NCBI GenBank assembly: GCA_017560125.1 | Contig: JAFYOS010000029.1 | Span: forward strand, 62,001-126,000 | Origin: Bacteroidaceae bacterium | GTDB taxonomy: Bacteria; Bacteroidota; Bacteroidia; Bacteroidales; Bacteroidaceae | Direction: 5' to 3' | Length of the DNA: 64,000 bases | In this document: positions 53,731-61,157 of the stretch, piece after piece | How the letters are laid out: every line of letters starts with the position of its first letter | Position numbering within the stretch: position 1 is the stretch's first letter | Program-made: the position numbers and the translations under genes | The notes under the pieces: model-generated | The model's input: the letters and a program-made list of their open reading frames with translations, nothing else | What the model was told of the DNA's origin: nothing | Databases searched by the model: none

Positions 53731-54237
53731 TGTTGTTCTTTGATTGCATAATTTTCTTTTTCGTTAATAAAACATTATTAAATAATTGAATATATTATAT
53801 ACATGAGTTTCTCATATTCATAATTATTTTATCATTTACTGAACTCATATTTTAATTTTTTGATTAAAAAATACACCTAAATAATAGTATTTATTTTGTG
53901 GAATCTATAATATGTTTTTAAATTTTAGTAAAAAACAAATATTAAAGATATGTTTTGAGATGCTGTAAAAAAATAAAAACACAAACAATGCGAAGCATAT
54001 GAAATAAATTTAACTATATAATTACTAAACATTTGTTCGTATCTATCAGCAATTAGACATATGATAACACTCATCCTCTACCTTTGCAATAGAATAGATT
54101 TAGGCATTGATAGATCATACCTTACAGATTCATGTCTTATTGGCCTCCTAGACATATGCATTATTTCTATAAAAAATATCAAAAGTAAAATAAGTAAAAA
54201 TGGTTGAAATAATAGATAAGCAAGAAAAATAAGTGAC
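53731..54237. other. Long AT-rich intergenic region between divergent ICE genes
   Basis: 507 bp without a credible gene and with very low GC. It contains a plus-strand TACCTTTG (-7-type box) at 54079-54086, about 150 bp before the ATPase start, and a 10-codon ORF at 54200-54232 five bp before that start. No long repeat or hairpin was seen. It may hold the divergent promoters or an origin-like region. Confidence 0.45.
54079..54086 (+). promoter_or_regulatory. -7 box (TACCTTTG) upstream of the RecA-like ATPase
   Basis: Exact TAnnTTTG match; leader would be ~150 nt. No TTTG at -33, so the call is weak. Confidence 0.4.
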
Positions 54238-55335
54238 ATGGAAAAGATTAAAGAAAAAGAACAACGAGTGAAGAATCATGAGCATGAACTTTCAAAGATT
54301 CTCAACGATGCACTCATAAAGGCCACAGATACTTATTCGCTTCCTCCACAAATAATCTGGATAGATAAATCCACTATTGCCACATTCGGAAACTTCAGTG
54401 CATCGACAGGTAAGGCCAAAAGCAAGAAAACGTTCAACCTGACCGCTCTTGTAGCAGCATCGTTGGCAAATAAACAGGTGCTCCAATACCGCGCAAAACT
54501 TCCAGAGGGCAAAAGAAGAATCCTTTATGTAGACACGGAACAAAGTCGTTACCATTGCCGCAATGTGCTTGATCGTATTCTCAGACTAGCAGGACTTCCG
54601 TCAACGGTTGACAACGAGAACCTGGATTTCATCGGATTGAGGGAGTACAGTCCAAGTCTGCGCATTAAAATCATCGACTATGCGCTCAGCCACAACAAAG
54701 GCTACGGGCTTGTCATCATCGACGGTATCAGAGATTTGATGCTTGACATCAACAATGCAGGCGAATCCGTAGAGGTGATAAACAAACTGATGCAATGGTC
54801 AAGCATTTATGACCTCCACATCCATTGTGTATTGCACTTGAACAAGGGGGATGACAACGTGCGTGGACATATTGGAACGGAACTGAACAACAAAGCGGAA
54901 ACTGTACTTGTCATCAGCAAGAGCAGTCAGGACAACAACATCAGCGAAGTCCGCTCCATGCACATCCGTGACAAGGAGTTTTCCCCCTTTGCTTTCCGCA
55001 TTGATGAGAATGGTCTGCCTATTGAGGTCAGTGATTATTCTTTTGACCAACATACGCCCAAGAAAATCAAAAACAGCTATACCGACCTGACAGAGGCACA
55101 ACATCGTACAGCATTGGAACATGCCTTTGCCGGTAAGCCAATCAAGGGGTTCGACAATGTGATAGAAGCACTTATCAATGGTTATGCTGCCATTGGGTTT
55201 GAGAGGAAACGTAGCATCACCATCCAATTGCTACAGTATCTACAGGAAGAACTTAAACTGATAGTAAAGCAAGGTAAATGCTATCATTTCACTACAGTCC
55301 CTTTGGAAAAAGGACTTTTTGAGAACGAAGATTAG
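54238..55335 (+). CDS. RecA/RepA-like AAA ATPase of a mobile element
   Basis: 365 residues. The P-loop region reads FGNFSASTGKAKSKKTFNLT (residues 50-69). Aligned to GxxxxGK[ST] it is G58-KAKS-K63-K64-T65, so the second glycine is a lysine. Walker B is YGLVIIDGIRDLM with the acidic D. The fold (ILYVDTEQSRYHC, then LHIHCVLHLNKGD, then a GTELNNKAE segment) is that of hexameric RecA/RepA-like helicase loaders or replicative helicases found in Bacteroidetes mobilisable elements. It probably helps replication or processing of the excised element. A Toprim protein follows 78 bp downstream. Confidence 0.82.
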   Translation: MEKIKEKEQRVKNHEHELSKILNDALIKATDTYSLPPQIIWIDKSTIATFGNFSASTGKAKSKKTFNLTALVAASLANKQVLQYRAKLPEGKRRILYVDTEQSRYHCRNVLDRILRLAGLPSTVDNENLDFIGLREYSPSLRIKIIDYALSHNKGYGLVIIDGIRDLMLDINNAGESVEVINKLMQWSSIYDLHIHCVLHLNKGDDNVRGHIGTELNNKAETVLVISKSSQDNNISEVRSMHIRDKEFSPFAFRIDENGLPIEVSDYSFDQHTPKKIKNSYTDLTEAQHRTALEHAFAGKPIKGFDNVIEALINGYAAIGFERKRSITIQLLQYLQEELKLIVKQGKCYHFTTVPLEKGLFENED

Positions 55336-55412
55336 GTATTTGTTTTTAGTTCAAAAAAAGGTTTAGTTTAGTCCAGCCTATATATAATATAAACGAATAA
55401 ACTGTTTTTCAC

Positions 55413-56300
55413 ATGAATATAGACCAAGCAAAAGAAATCAACCTGAAGGACTTTCTTGAACAACTAGGATACAAACCTATGCGCATCAAACACAACAGTG
55501 CCTGGTATCTCTCGCCTTTCAGGGATGAGAACATCGCATCGTTCAAACTCAACATCAAGAGGAACGAATGGTTCGATTATGGAAGTAACGAAGGAGGCGG
55601 CATCATCAAATTGGGCAAGCTGCTATACAACACCAACAATATCTCGGAAGTCCTTCGCCGTATAGCAGTCAAGGCTCCGGCATGTACAAGAGTCACGCTT
55701 ACCGACAGGTCATCACAAAGGGAGACCGTTCCATACAACAGAGTCGAAATAATCCCGTTGTCAAGCAATGCCTTGTTGTCCTACCTCATTTCAAGAAGTA
55801 TTGATTTTCATACCGCCAGAAACGAGTGCGTGGAAATCCATTATGTTCTCTACAACAAGCCTTATTATTCCATCGGCTTTGCTAATATCTCCGGTGGCTA
55901 TGAAATACGCAATCCCTACTTCAAAGGATGTATGGGTGAAAAGAACATATCCCGAATAGCCGGGAGCACAGACGGATGGCAGAAAGCCTGTTGCATCTTC
56001 GAGGGATTTATGGACTATCTTTCCTATCTGACTCTGTTGAAGAGAAACTGCTTTCACATCTGCATTCGTTACCCTACAGACTATATCATCCTCAACTCAG
56101 TGAACAACATCAAGAAGGTGCAGTCCATTCTAGACGAATATGACCATATTCACTGTTATCTCGACAACGACCGTGCAGGAAAAGTGGCAACAGAATACAT
56201 CATTGGCATCCAACAAACAAAAGCCGTAGATGAGTCATACCGGTATAACGATTGTAAGGATTTGAATGATTATTTGCGGGGAAAACGGTTGCTGAAATAG
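55413..56300 (+). CDS. Toprim-domain primase-like protein
   Basis: 295 residues. The N-terminal ~85 residues resemble a DnaG-type CHC2 zinc-binding domain that has lost its cysteines (SAWYLSPFRDENIASFKL then WFDYGSNEGGGII). The C-terminal Toprim domain has the glutamate in CCIFEGFMDYLSY and the DxD pair in CYLDNDRAGKVATEYI. It is short compared with DnaG and lacks the primase core between, as in primase-like proteins of Bacteroides mobilisable transposons. With the ATPase upstream it likely forms a small DNA-replication module. Last gene before the hairpin-rich Abi region. Confidence 0.83.
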   Translation: MNIDQAKEINLKDFLEQLGYKPMRIKHNSAWYLSPFRDENIASFKLNIKRNEWFDYGSNEGGGIIKLGKLLYNTNNISEVLRRIAVKAPACTRVTLTDRSSQRETVPYNRVEIIPLSSNALLSYLISRSIDFHTARNECVEIHYVLYNKPYYSIGFANISGGYEIRNPYFKGCMGEKNISRIAGSTDGWQKACCIFEGFMDYLSYLTLLKRNCFHICIRYPTDYIILNSVNNIKKVQSILDEYDHIHCYLDNDRAGKVATEYIIGIQQTKAVDESYRYNDCKDLNDYLRGKRLLK

Positions 56301-56347
56301 CACTTTCATTGATTTAAAGTAAAAAATGACCCAGAGATTCAAATAAA

Positions 56348-56399
56348 AACAGCGCGAAAATACTACAGTTAGCAACATTTGTAGTACTTCCGCGCTGTT
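56348..56399. terminator. Large two-part hairpin after the Toprim gene
   Basis: AACAGCGCG (56348-56356) pairs with CGCGCTGTT (56391-56399). Inside, TACTACA (56361-56367) pairs with TGTAGTA (56380-56386), around the loop GTTAGCAACATT, with small internal loops AAAA/CTTC. On the minus strand it is followed by TTTTTATTT, so it can end leftward transcription from the Abi/RNA locus; on the plus strand it follows the Toprim stop by 47 bp. Confidence 0.6.
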
Positions 56400-56410
56400 A
56401 TAGAAGATAT

Positions 56411-56514
56411 AAAAAGACGGGTTTCATCTCAAAGAGACAAAACCCGATTTAAATTCTTTTTTAAAGTGCAAATCGGAGCGACGGGGGCTACCGTGTACAC
56501 TGCTTGTATTTCTA
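56411..56514 (-). ncRNA. Candidate structured small RNA next to the Abi gene
   Basis: On the minus strand a TAACTTTG -7 box (56527-56520, starting in the Abi stop codon) would start an RNA near 56514. The RNA would end at the hairpin CGGGTTT/AAACCCG (56418-56424 with 56440-56446; inner TCTC/GAGA), which runs into TTTTT at 56415-56411, ~104 nt in all. The 5' part can fold: AGTG 56465-56468 with CACT 56498-56501 and ACGG 56481-56484 with CCGT 56491-56494. CCGATTT 56444-56450 can also pair with AAATCGG 56470-56476, competing with the terminator stem or forming a pseudoknot. Abi_2 genes are known to neighbour a conserved RNA called the abiF motif; whether this is one was not tested. Confidence 0.5.
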
Positions 56515-56519
56515 TGCTA

Positions 56520-56527
56520 CAAAGTTA
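56520..56527 (-). promoter_or_regulatory. -7 box (TAACTTTG) for the candidate small RNA
   Basis: Exact TAnnTTTG match on the minus strand, overlapping the TAA stop codon of the Abi gene. No clear TTTG at -33 (TTGC at the right distance). Confidence 0.45.
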
Positions 56528-57526
56528 GGTATTTTTATTGGCGTTAGCAAGCATACGAATAAGTTTTTTATGAATTTTTCTAATTTCACTCTGTATCTTA
56601 TCTGGAAGTTTAGTTTTTTTAACAATTTCAGGTACTTTAATACCCGTTTTTGATTCTATTAGCGGTTCTAATGACGGACACTTTTTGTAAAGTGTCCGTG
56701 CAGCCTTAATTAGGTCACGTTCTAATTCATCACATCTATTAGATGATACTGTTTTTAATAAAAACTTAATGACTTCAAGAGCTACTCCTAAATTGTGACG
56801 TGTTTTTCCTGTGAATCTGCCAGCAGGACCGTTATTAACAGAAGTATATAGGTTAAAGTCGAAAAGTACATTTCCGTGAGCACAAGCATTTCGCACTAGT
56901 CTTACGGCTTCGATATAATCAAAAAAAACATTTGTTTGTGTTACACCGTAACGTTGACTCACCAATCGTCTATCATCATTTAGTAAAAGGCTATTATACA
57001 ATGTGGTGAGATTGCCAAATACCATAAATTCCATTGTTTTCCATGCAGGTGCATAGACATCGGTTGGATAACGGCGATGATGGCGCTTTATTACCTCCTT
57101 GTCCTTGATGGTCTTATAAACCTTGTTTGGAAAATCTGTAATGAAAGAGGTTGAAACCACTGCCTGGTCAACAAACCATTCAGAATTATTTTTGTATTTG
57201 TTGGACAGTTCATATATCATTGTAGTCCGAATGGAAACTTCAATGCGCGACAAGTAGCGATTCAAAATGTTTCGCAAATCAAAGTCAAAATAATAAAGGG
57301 CGACAGCATCCTCTATCCGTGTAGTTGCATTCACTCTGTGACGTCGCTTTTTACCGAGTTCCGGGTAGGTTACCTCGAAAGGGTGCAAATAAAAGCCCAA
57401 TCGGTAATACCCTATATCAAGAAGATACTCCTCGGCCTTTTTTGTATCAGCAATAACTACGCCCCTGTTAATCATCTTACTTATTTGTTCTGCCACTGTT
57501 GTGGCTTTCTTCGTTTTCTTTGCCAT
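56525..57526 (-). CDS. Abi_2/AbiD-AbiF-like abortive infection protein (HEPN-type motif)
   Basis: 333 residues from ATG 57526 (MAKKTKKATTVAEQI); a TAATTTTG -7 box at 57554-57561 lies over the longer ORF start, so that start is rejected. Family blocks: ISKMINRGVVIADTKKAEEY, YYRLGFYLHPFE, DLRNILNRYLSRIEVSIRT and R212-NACA-H217 in VRNACAHGN, an RxxxxH motif of HEPN RNases. Abi_2 proteins give phage resistance by abortive infection, probably through RNA cleavage. The gene is flanked by a candidate RNA downstream on the same strand and is antisense to the surrounding ICE modules, so it is likely cargo. C-terminal ~70 residues basic. Confidence 0.85.
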   Translation of the reverse strand: MAKKTKKATTVAEQISKMINRGVVIADTKKAEEYLLDIGYYRLGFYLHPFEVTYPELGKKRRHRVNATTRIEDAVALYYFDFDLRNILNRYLSRIEVSIRTTMIYELSNKYKNNSEWFVDQAVVSTSFITDFPNKVYKTIKDKEVIKRHHRRYPTDVYAPAWKTMEFMVFGNLTTLYNSLLLNDDRRLVSQRYGVTQTNVFFDYIEAVRLVRNACAHGNVLFDFNLYTSVNNGPAGRFTGKTRHNLGVALEVIKFLLKTVSSNRCDELERDLIKAARTLYKKCPSLEPLIESKTGIKVPEIVKKTKLPDKIQSEIRKIHKKLIRMLANANKNT

Positions 57527-57553
57527 TGATTTTAAACTTAATCTTAACGGATG

Positions 57554-57561
57554 CAAAATTA
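57554..57561 (-). promoter_or_regulatory. -7 box (TAATTTTG) for the Abi gene
   Basis: Exact TAnnTTTG match on the minus strand with a start near 57548 and a leader of ~22 nt to ATG 57526. It decides the start codon. Confidence 0.5.
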
Positions 57562-57914
57562 CAACTTTTTATCGGGAATCCGCTATCTCTTAGCAAAAGA
57601 GTTGATAGACTTTACATTAATAGTCTGTTTGTCCTATAGCATGAACGATATATAACAATTATCTCGACTTAAAAAACAACATATTATTACCTTCTTTTTG
57701 AATAGAATCATTTTGGGGTTATCTTTTGTATAATACATCAACTGAAACACAGAAAACTTCTTTTTTGAGTATGAAATAAGAGTATGATTTATCGCCTATT
57801 TATAAATGCGGTTAAATTCATACTGTTTTATTGCGGATTATTTTCTCATACACGATTTTCATTATTCCTTTGCTGCGAAATCAAAATCAAGCAACACCAA
57901 AAACAGATTTAATT
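57562..57914. other. AT-rich intergenic region between Abi and the tra operon
   Basis: About 350 bp without a credible gene. On the plus strand TTTC (57842-57845) and TTCCTTTG (57865-57872) are 19 bp apart and resemble a primary-sigma promoter with one mismatch in each element; it would give a leader of ~38 nt to the TraD-like ATG at 57915. Nothing else was recognised. In CTnDOT-type elements traA-C lie before traD; they are not present here. Confidence 0.45.
57842..57872 (+). promoter_or_regulatory. Possible promoter of the tra operon (TTTC-N19-TTCCTTTG)
   Basis: Each element is one base off the -33/-7 consensus, with ideal 19-bp spacing and a suitable distance to ATG 57915. Confidence 0.35.
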
Positions 57915-58379
57915 ATGAGTCCATTCGCAATTTTCGCCATCGTGCTTACAATAGGCTATGTCTTCTATTTTGGCATTGTCATAGCCCATGACCTTTATGG
58001 AAAGAAAGGTCAGGAAAACACCAATGAGGAACACTTTGATGTCTCCTCGATGCAGGACACTGAGGAATCCACTCAGGTAGATGAAGACGGTGACAGTTTT
58101 CGCATAGGCAATGAAAGCACGTCTGAAAATAGTCCGAATAAAGAGATAAATAATACTGACAACAATCAGACTGCAACTGATAACCCGCCTGAGGAAGAAC
58201 CGCAAGAGTCCATAGCGGCAAAGAAGATTGCCCATCTGGAAGAAAACATGGAAGAGACAATGCCCGGCAGTTCATACGCCATGGGTAGTTCCGAACTCCA
58301 CAAGGCTCTCCTCAGCGGTGAGGTGTCCAAAGCTAACGGTATAGAAATCAAGAAAGTGATTGTAAAAGACAAGATGTAG
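57915..58379 (+). CDS. TraD-like ICE transfer protein (N-terminal TM, acidic linker)
   Basis: 154 residues from ATG 57915 (MSPFAIFAIVLTIGYVFYFG); the longer ORF start at 57831 lies before the predicted promoter. One N-terminal membrane helix (about 3-25), then a long Glu/Asp/Ser/Asn-rich disordered region (35-95), then a small C-terminal domain (about 98-154) with IAHLEENMEETMPGSSYAMG and LHKALLSGEVSKANGIEIK. The position before the DUF4134 genes fits TraD of CTnDOT-type elements; the similarity is judged from position and layout, not from a motif. Operon start: 12 bp to the next gene. Confidence 0.6.
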   Translation: MSPFAIFAIVLTIGYVFYFGIVIAHDLYGKKGQENTNEEHFDVSSMQDTEESTQVDEDGDSFRIGNESTSENSPNKEINNTDNNQTATDNPPEEEPQESIAAKKIAHLEENMEETMPGSSYAMGSSELHKALLSGEVSKANGIEIKKVIVKDKM

Positions 58380-58391
58380 GGTAATTCATAT

Positions 58392-58715
58392 ATGGTAAAA
58401 AGATTGTGTCTATTCGGATTGTATTCTCTTGCCTGTATGTCCGCATCGGCCAAATGTGGCGGTGTGGACTACAGCTGGGGTGCCGATGCCCTTGCCCTCA
58501 TGCACGACTATGTGGTGACCCTCATGCTCTATGTGCTCTACCTCATTTACTCCATAGCCGCCATCGTGGTCATCTACGCCAGTCTGCAAATCTACATCAA
58601 GATGAACCTCCGTGAGGAAGGTATCATCAAGGAACTCATGATGCTGGTCGGTGCCATCCTTTTCATCATCGGTGCCTCCATCGTCTTCCCGGCCTTCTTC
58701 GGCTATCAGACATAG
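58392..58715 (+). CDS. DUF4134-type ICE membrane protein, first copy
   Basis: 107 residues. Signal peptide (CLFGLYSLACMSASAK), then two transmembrane helices (about 42-68 and 82-104) around a short cytosolic loop, IKMNLREEGIIKEL. The layout and the end of the second helix (IIGASIVFPAFFGYQT) match the DUF4134/TraE group of Bacteroidetes conjugation systems, a VirB2/VirB3-like pilin-size subunit. The following gene is a second, better DUF4134. In the same operon, 58 bp before it. Confidence 0.75.
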   Translation: MVKRLCLFGLYSLACMSASAKCGGVDYSWGADALALMHDYVVTLMLYVLYLIYSIAAIVVIYASLQIYIKMNLREEGIIKELMMLVGAILFIIGASIVFPAFFGYQT

Positions 58716-58773
58716 CAACATAAAGACTCAACTGCAGAAGAGTATCATTTGACTAACTAAAAAATTCATTAAA

Positions 58774-59142
58774 ATGCTGAAAAAAGTAAAGAACTATTTG
58801 AGACGCCTTGCGTCCAGCGAGCGTATGAAGATGCTCGCTTTCATGCTGTTGGTTGGAACCACAGCAACTTTTGCACAGAGTGCTGCCGGTGACTATACAC
58901 AAGGTACAGCTGCCCTCACCACTGTAACGGAAGAAATAGCCAAGTACGTTCCGTATGTTGTGAAACTTTGTTATGCCATTGCCGGTGTAGTTGCCGTAGT
59001 CGGTGCAATCAGTGTGTATATCAAGATGAACAACGAGGAACAGGATGTCAAGAAGTCTATCATGATGATTGTCGGAGCCTGTATCTTCCTTGTGGCAGCA
59101 GCCCAGGCATTGCCGTTGTTCTTCGGTGTCGGAGGTAACTGA
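58774..59142 (+). CDS. traE: DUF4134 family conjugation protein (TraE-like)
   Basis: 122 residues. Signal peptide (LAFMLLVGTTATFAQS, cut near residue 36), then two transmembrane helices (about 65-85 and 96-115) linked by YIKMNNEEQDVKKS; it ends AAAQALPLFFGVGGN. It matches DUF4134, TraE in CTnDOT, an inner-membrane or pilus-like part of the mating apparatus, comparable in size to VirB2. The DUF4133 gene starts 6 bp downstream, which is the usual TraE-TraF pair. Confidence 0.85.
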   Translation: MLKKVKNYLRRLASSERMKMLAFMLLVGTTATFAQSAAGDYTQGTAALTTVTEEIAKYVPYVVKLCYAIAGVVAVVGAISVYIKMNNEEQDVKKSIMMIVGACIFLVAAAQALPLFFGVGGN

Positions 59143-59148
59143 TAACCG

Positions 59149-59454
59149 ATGGCAACGGAGAAACGACAAGAAGACCGCTATGCTGAATACCCACTGTTCA
59201 AAGGGCTTCAGAAGCCACTTGAGTTCATGGGTATTCAGGGGCGGTACATCTATTGGGCGGCAGGTGCTGTTGGTGGAGCCATTGTCGGTTTCATCCTTGC
59301 TTACTGTCTGATAGGTTTTCTTGCTGGCCTGATTACGCTTGTTGTCACCCTCGGCGGCGGTGCAGCCTTAGTTTTCCTCAAGCAAAGGAAAGGGCTTCAC
59401 ACCAAGAAGGAAGACAAGGGCGTGTTCATCTATGCGTATTCAAAGAAAATGTAA
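59149..59454 (+). CDS. traF: DUF4133 family conjugation protein (TraF-like)
   Basis: 101 residues: basic N-terminus with DRYAEYPLFKGLQKPLEF, two closely spaced transmembrane helices (about 36-55 and 57-76), and a cytosolic tail ending KEDKGVFIYAYSKKM. This is the DUF4133/TraF type, a VirB3-like partner of the TraG ATPase. In most elements TraG follows directly; here a 139-bp non-coding stretch and a lipoprotein gene come between. Confidence 0.85.
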   Translation: MATEKRQEDRYAEYPLFKGLQKPLEFMGIQGRYIYWAAGAVGGAIVGFILAYCLIGFLAGLITLVVTLGGGAALVFLKQRKGLHTKKEDKGVFIYAYSKKM

Positions 59455-59593
59455 AACCATGTCTATCTGAAAGAAGATCACATGAACATCGTCAGAAAAC
59501 AAAACAAGTGAACCGGCAGGCTCAGTTCTCAGGCATCAACGGCATACAACCGCTGATTCCGTGAGGGCCGGGCCTGTCATATAAAGAACCGTT
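59455..59593 (+). other. Short intercistronic gap with possible coding remnant
   Basis: 139 bp between TraF and the lipoprotein. One frame reads NRQAQFSGINGIQPLIP then stops at 59562-59564, without a start, like a fragment of a broken gene; a 9-codon ORF starts at 59482. Nothing functional can be supported. Confidence 0.25.
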
Positions 59594-61120
59594 ATGCAAA
59601 ATATCTATCTACTACTTGTCATCCTCCTGATGGGCATTTCCTGTAAGGAGCAGAAAACTAAAGAACAACCGCTGGCAGCCCAGGAGACAGCCGTCAAGGT
59701 ACGCGACCATTGGAAAGAGGCGGAAAAGCCTATTCACATAGAAGTGGAAGGACTTCCCTCAAACAGTTCGTTCCAATCCGAAACATTCTCAGTATGTACG
59801 GACATGACTGGCAACAGTGTTCCATGCCGTATAAAGGGAAACAGATTGCAGGCTGATGGAAAAGGAGTTTCCAGTGAAGACACCACCGTCTCTGTCCGTC
59901 TTTGTTTTCCCTACCGTAAAGACCTTTCATCCGAAGACACGTTGCATCTGAAGCAACCTTTCGGTGAACGACTTTACGGCATTGAGCAGTCTCGCACCAT
60001 CGGGGAATACATTCGCGTAGGTATGAAACTGCATAGTTCACTTTCCATGCTCCGAATCAACATCGAAAGTGACCACCTTTCCGACATGTTGGATGAACTC
60101 TGGATTTATGGCGAAAGTCTTATCTCCGAAGCAGACTACCTGCCCTATCATGGCAAATGGTTGAACAGAAAAGAAAACGGCATCCAGACAACGGAATCAG
60201 ACGATTGTCTGCTGAACAACGGACGCAGCCATGATTTCCATCTTGTGCCAACGGGAAAGCAGACTCCCATCACACTCTTTGCCAAGGTAAACAAACGTGA
60301 CCATGCCTTGAAGACCACCTTACCGCCACTACAGGCAGGAAGTCTGATACAGCTGAACCTCAAAGTCGGCAAAGGCGGTCAGCTACACGTAGAAAGCAGT
60401 TGGGTGGAATCCGAACGAACCTTATCCGTTCCGTTCACGGCAAAAGCTGATAGCGTAAGAATAGGCTGTTATTTACAATATGACGGAACTATCAGTATGA
60501 AGAAAGACAGCCTTTCCATTGGTGTAGTCATAGAAACTAACGGCAGACATGGCAAGGCAGTGGCTTTAGATGATGTAGAAGGGATATATACATTCGGAAA
60601 AAGAACCTTGTCAAGCGGCAAAGTTTTCCCGACAATTGACGGCAAACTTACAGAAGGTATTGTAAATTCTACACACGAAAATGCGGCAGATACAGATGAG
60701 AGAATCATTTTCAAACCCGAAATGCCATATCCTGACAATTGCGCATTGGGACATACCAATGGAGAGATATTGACGGAGAGACTTGTCGGACATTCCGATA
60801 ACAATAGTCTGGCAGATGCTGTCAGACAGGCACACACGGGACTGTTCAAACCATCCAAACAGATGCTTTCTGTCCTGTCACGCCATAAGGGAAGCTACAT
60901 CCCCTCACTTGGTGAAATGGTTCATTTGTTTTATCTGTTACAGCCTTACAGCGAAATAAAGATGACCGACAGTCTGATTCCATTGCAGGGAGAATACCTT
61001 ACCTCCAGTGAATCTTCCGGAAACTCCTTCTATATGATGGATATGCAGGAAGGCATCATCAACGGAAGTGCTTCCAAATCCTATTCCAGAGGTCGTATCA
61101 GGCTGTTTTATCTGTTCTGA
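59594..61120 (+). CDS. Lipoprotein with fimbrillin-like and DUF1566/FISUMP-like regions inside the tra operon
   Basis: 508 residues. Lipoprotein signal MQNIYLLLVILLMGISC, lipidated Cys17. The middle (about 50-380) resembles fimbrillin/Mfa-like beta-sandwich proteins (strands such as KPIHIEVEGLPSNSSFQ and SLIQLNLKVGKGGQLHVES). The last ~120 residues (GSYIPSLGEMVHLFYLL then GEYLTSSESSGNSFYMMDM and SKSYSRGRIRLFYLF) recall the lectin-like DUF1566/FISUMP fold with the 'LPS-GE ... LTSSES' pattern. It could be a surface adhesin or mating-pair factor. It is not part of CTnDOT's tra set; evidence is by pattern only. Confidence 0.6.
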   Translation: MQNIYLLLVILLMGISCKEQKTKEQPLAAQETAVKVRDHWKEAEKPIHIEVEGLPSNSSFQSETFSVCTDMTGNSVPCRIKGNRLQADGKGVSSEDTTVSVRLCFPYRKDLSSEDTLHLKQPFGERLYGIEQSRTIGEYIRVGMKLHSSLSMLRINIESDHLSDMLDELWIYGESLISEADYLPYHGKWLNRKENGIQTTESDDCLLNNGRSHDFHLVPTGKQTPITLFAKVNKRDHALKTTLPPLQAGSLIQLNLKVGKGGQLHVESSWVESERTLSVPFTAKADSVRIGCYLQYDGTISMKKDSLSIGVVIETNGRHGKAVALDDVEGIYTFGKRTLSSGKVFPTIDGKLTEGIVNSTHENAADTDERIIFKPEMPYPDNCALGHTNGEILTERLVGHSDNNSLADAVRQAHTGLFKPSKQMLSVLSRHKGSYIPSLGEMVHLFYLLQPYSEIKMTDSLIPLQGEYLTSSESSGNSFYMMDMQEGIINGSASKSYSRGRIRLFYLF

Positions 61121-61157
61121 TGACAAAACTAATCTTATAACCCCATAAAATTGCAAG

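Noticed and set aside
54200-54232. 10-codon leader peptide MVEIIDKQEK before the ATPase gene
   Set aside because: Too short to support without conservation; AT-rich sequence gives such frames by chance, and no attenuator follows.
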